Origin: Peltaster fructicola
Taxonomy: Eukaryota > Ascomycota > Dothideomycetes
Direction: 5' to 3'
DNA: 64,000 bases
NCBI GenBank assembly: GCA_001592805.2
Contig: CP051139.1
Location: 3,224,001 to 3,288,000 of the forward strand
Numbering within the stretch: the stretch's first letter is position 1; every line of letters begins with the position of its first letter. Both the position numbers and the translations under genes were made by a program. Positions 60,965 through 64,000 of this stretch are shown in pieces. The notes beneath the pieces were generated by a model, which searched no databases, had not been told where the DNA came from, and saw only the letters and a list, made by a program, of their open reading frames with translations.

Positions 60965-62173
60965 GCATTGGCAGATGGAGAGTCGGCATACACCCAGGAC
61001 AAACTGCAGCAATCCCGTCTTATCGATTTCGAGGAGTACCTCTACACTCTATGCTTGTTCAATACCGCAAGATATGCTCTTTGTGCAACTGTTCAGAAAG
61101 TAGCGCAATTGTCCAGATGACGTTTCGTTGTACACTGTTAAAGCAGACTGCCCAACATATCACAACCTATCTGGGACCAGTGTAATGAACGATCTACGCA
61201 CACCAGCAAAGTCCACGCTTAGAGAATGAGGAGATCGTCGACCGCTGTTTCATCGTCAAGCGATAGCAGATCACACTCGTGACCACGAATCAGGGACTTC
61301 AGCGAGATGACCTGCAATACCTGAATAGGGATGTACACCTACAGACAACGTTGATGCTTTATTTGCTTTGACCGCGCTAAGCACAAACCTGGGACTGGAG
61401 GCGGTACCAATCAATTATAGAATGACGCCCTCGGGAAATTTTCTCATCTCCATTCAGTAGATACGGCTGACTTCTGGTCGCCCAAAGGAACATCCAGCTG
61501 ATACGGCACAGTCGAGCGAGTTGGCTGCACTCGAGAGCTGACACAGACTACGGGCCAAATGCTCACGCACGCCTATCTGGAGGATCACTTCGATCAGCGC
61601 CTCAAGTAGCCGATCTCGTGATGAGCAGGCCAATGACGACCAGCCGTTAGGCACTTGGCTTGTAACAGGGTGGACTTGCCAATCAAAGTTGTCGACGGTA
61701 TGCTAAAATGCTTAGATTAAATGAATGCTGGGCTAGGTCTGTGGACAATGCACGTCAATTCAACCCCTGGCTTTTCACGCATATCGACGCGCGCCAACAG
61801 AGCCTGAGAGCAGGCGGCCATGGCTCTACCGCCGCCTCAATCCCTATCGATGCTCCACCACTCATTCACGGCGGATGCTGCCTCCTAGGGAACGGTTCCC
61901 TTGTGCAGTGGAGTCGAGCAACTGTCGATCGAAATTGTCATCGTCGAATGGTCTCACTGGGCACTTTCTGCCTCTCGAACTCTCTCATTCTGTTGCACAA
62001 CACTCCACAGCAACAAGCACGAGCACCCGGCAAGCACACTTCTCTGTGTCACAGGCTATAGCCATAGGAGTCTGAGCATCAGGTCTGGAAACCACGAAGA
62101 TCCAGTACTTGAATCAAAGCTATGCGGGAAGCATAAACGACATTCAACATACTACCCTTAACTTGGAGACACA
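60965..62173. other. 1.2-kb intergenic region upstream of the LIM gene
   Basis: The region lies between two tandem plus-strand genes. Its open frames (for example 61708-62061) are short, overlapping in several frames and without domains. It probably holds the SDR 3' end and the promoter plus leader of the LIM-type gene. Confidence 0.45.
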
Positions 62174-64000
62174 ATGTCACTGGCAGCAACCCTTTCTGCC
62201 AGTGGCATGCGGCCAGCCAGCTTCCTGCCTGCTATCAAATGCTCAAGCTGCGGCGAGGAGATTGAGATAGCGCGTATGGGCGAGCACATCTGCGGACCAG
62301 CACCACCTCAACAGAATCGACCTGCGCCAGCAGCATTGTCAAACCCATACTCACCACCACAATGGAACGCGCCGCAACAGCACCAGGCTTCTTCTCCTCT
62401 TCAGCATGCACATTCTCCTTCCGACGCCATGATACAGTCACACACACTAGCACCTGCGACGACAGGATCGTCGAGGTCTGCGAAACCCTCCATGCCTCCT
62501 AGAATCAATCCAGACGCTGCCAACAGGCCGTTCCTAGCACCATCATACCCTCGATCGGCATCACCAGCTTCTCCTGTGCTGAGCATACGATCAGGACGAT
62601 CAGGCAGCAGTAATGGTTCGCGGCCACCAATGCTCAGAACCATGACGATGCCAATCAACCTTCGAGATCGATCACCGAGTCCTGAGATGGCATCAAATCT
62701 TGACTGCGCATTCCCGTCCTTCCCAACCTCGACCAGCAGACCTGGCACAAGCAACGGCCGCAAAACTCCGACGCCGAGCGAGCGAGCTCCGTCCAGAAGT
62801 GGTCTACGACCAGGGCAGGAGGCTTTCGCAATAGAGCCTCGCAGTCCACGAGCAACAGGAGGTGAATCTGTAATGAAGAAAGCGAACACACTGAGAAGCG
62901 GGCCATTCGATGCAGGAAGGCGGAAAACGAGTCGCGAGGAGAAGGCAGCTGTGCCAGCACTGCCATCGAGCATCGCAGTGCCTAATCCATTCCCATTGCG
63001 AGAGCCATCTCCTGAGAGGATGGAGCAGCTGCCGGCACGAAAAGCATCCCTGCCCCAGGAAACACCATCGATGAACAACTTCCATGAGGAGCCAAGCGGG
63101 AACGTGTCATCAAAAGTACCAGTGCCACTGCGTCTCACCGAGCGTAGTAACACATTCCCTCTGCCTCCCGGCAGTGAGCACGAGGAGCCTCGTTCGCCTG
63201 GATTTCCACGAAGACCTAGCGAACCGGCAGTACGCGGTCGAGACCGACGACCCTCGATCGCTGCCAGCATGAGATCAGAATCGCGACCACGTCAATACGA
63301 GGCCGTTGTTCGTCCACAAAGTCGGAACGGTCCACGCACCGATCCTCGCCTGCAGGACGCACCGCCCGTGCCGAAGCCAGTCCAGCAGTACCGACAACCC
63401 AGCAAACATGCGCCATCAGAGTCAGCATCTTCAGCATCATCAATTTCACCATCATACAGTAATACTAATAGTAGTGAAGGACCCAGTCCTATAAGCAGCG
63501 CAGCTAGCAGCGTAGATCTGTTTTCTCCAATCAGCCAGGCATCTGCTCATGAAAGAGATGAGCGACCCAAATCCATCGGCCGGTCAGCGGGATATAGCAC
63601 GAGAAGTCAACAGCAGAACCCTGGCCTACGTGCTGAACAACCTGCGAAGAGGGCTTCGCCGCCAAACTTTGCCAGACCACGACCACATGGTGCTGGTGGA
63701 GCCGCCACGCAGCCTCAATTGCAGTCCATGAATGAGCTCGTGGAGTCACCAGAAGACCTTGAATCAGATGATTGGTCCAGCAGCAGAGCACCTCTAGCAG
63801 ACGCTTGGCCAGCTCTTAGCATTCCTAGCAATGACTACGATCCGTACAAGCCACCTTCACCAAATCCAACGACAAGGTCACGGTCGAAAAGCAACGCTAG
63901 CGAGTACTCACTATACGAGCCGGATCCAGTCTCGTCAGTGCCTCTCCCTCCAATGCCTACAGCACCCCTGCGGCCAATACAACGCCGCAACACAAGTGCA
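62174..64000 (+). CDS. paxillin-like LIM protein, N-terminal part (truncated by window)
   Basis: An open frame of at least 609 codons that runs off the right edge. The start motif ASFLPAIKCSSCGEEIEIARMGEHICG (in two parts: FLPAIKCSSCG and EIEIARMGEHICG) is typical of fungal paxillin/Pxl1-type LIM proteins, whose LIM domains lie at the C-terminus, outside this window. The rest seen here is disordered, with many Ser/Pro/Arg motifs (for example RDRSPSPEM, PSERAPSRSG), consistent with phosphoregulated cytoskeletal adaptors. In fungi such proteins work at the polarised tip or cytokinetic ring. The LIM domains must be checked beyond 64000. Confidence 0.68.
   Translation, partial: MSLAATLSASGMRPASFLPAIKCSSCGEEIEIARMGEHICGPAPPQQNRPAPAALSNPYSPPQWNAPQQHQASSPLQHAHSPSDAMIQSHTLAPATTGSSRSAKPSMPPRINPDAANRPFLAPSYPRSASPASPVLSIRSGRSGSSNGSRPPMLRTMTMPINLRDRSPSPEMASNLDCAFPSFPTSTSRPGTSNGRKTPTPSERAPSRSGLRPGQEAFAIEPRSPRATGGESVMKKANTLRSGPFDAGRRKTSREEKAAVPALPSSIAVPNPFPLREPSPERMEQLPARKASLPQETPSMNNFHEEPSGNVSSKVPVPLRLTERSNTFPLPPGSEHEEPRSPGFPRRPSEPAVRGRDRRPSIAASMRSESRPRQYEAVVRPQSRNGPRTDPRLQDAPPVPKPVQQYRQPSKHAPSESASSASSISPSYSNTNSSEGPSPISSAASSVDLFSPISQASAHERDERPKSIGRSAGYSTRSQQQNPGLRAEQPAKRASPPNFARPRPHGAGGAATQPQLQSMNELVESPEDLESDDWSSSRAPLADAWPALSIPSNDYDPYKPPSPNPTTRSRSKSNASEYSLYEPDPVSSVPLPPMPTAPLRPIQRRNTSA

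Noticed and set aside
1-64000. tRNA genes, CRISPR arrays, transposons and virus-derived elements
   Set aside because: I looked for B-box-like GGTTCRAATCC, regular spaced repeats, terminal repeats and transposase, integrase or reverse-transcriptase motifs and found none that were convincing.

Overview
The window is nuclear DNA of a filamentous ascomycete (Pezizomycotina). Dothideomycetes is my best guess but is not proven from the sequence. Evidence for the group: dense single-copy genes on both strands, very short GT-AG introns (25 of the 26 I could place are 43-53 nt) with CTNAC/CTAAC-type branch sites, and families typical of these fungi (Frizzled-like fungal GPCR, membrane-anchored fucose-lectin-like protein, multi-pass CAP10 glycosyltransferase, secreted APP1-like phosphatase, DUF2406 and DUF726 proteins). 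I saw no tRNA or rRNA gene, no transposon, no virus-derived element and no CRISPR array.

Layout, left to right. 0-11 kb: 3' end of the U2AF large subunit, SEC9 t-SNARE, an FAD monooxygenase, a DUF2406 protein, VMA21 and the FUN30/SMARCAD1 remodeller. 11-24 kb: calnexin, an S9 prolyl-oligopeptidase-type peptidase, a Frizzled-like GPCR, a DUF202 membrane protein divergent from a CDF zinc transporter, a GNAT acetyltransferase and a secreted APP1-domain protein. 25-31 kb: a lectin-like membrane protein, a dienelactone hydrolase, a decayed ferredoxin-reductase relic and a membrane-anchored SDR. 31-42 kb: UTP23, a DUF726 hydrolase, a multi-pass alpha/beta hydrolase, a seven-finger C2H2 protein and PPE1. 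42-59 kb: BRR2, an F-box protein, a CAP10/GT90 glycosyltransferase, KRE33/NAT10 and SEC66. 60-64 kb: a small SDR and the 5' part of a paxillin-like LIM gene cut by the window edge.

The genes do not form one pathway. Several fall into cell-biological themes: RNA processing and ribosome biogenesis (U2AF, BRR2, UTP23, KRE33), the secretory route (SEC9, calnexin, SEC66, VMA21) and the cell surface (GPCR, lectin-like protein, GT90, GPI-type APP1 protein). Gene order is dominated by convergent pairs with short gaps (55 bp between the PPE1 and BRR2 stops) and divergent pairs sharing promoters (VMA21/FUN30, DUF202/CDF, lectin/DLH, alpha-beta hydrolase/zinc finger, BRR2/F-box, GT90/KRE33).

Introns were placed by eye from splice consensus, frame continuity and family conservation, so exon ends are predictions. 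Many long open frames opposite or between these genes are treated as chance. I found no clear undescribed system. The items most worth a second look are the APP1-like protein with DIDDI in its active-site motif, the seven-finger protein with an overlapping upstream ORF, the lectin-like surface protein, two 48-nt stop-free introns inside enzyme cores, and the ferredoxin-reductase relic.
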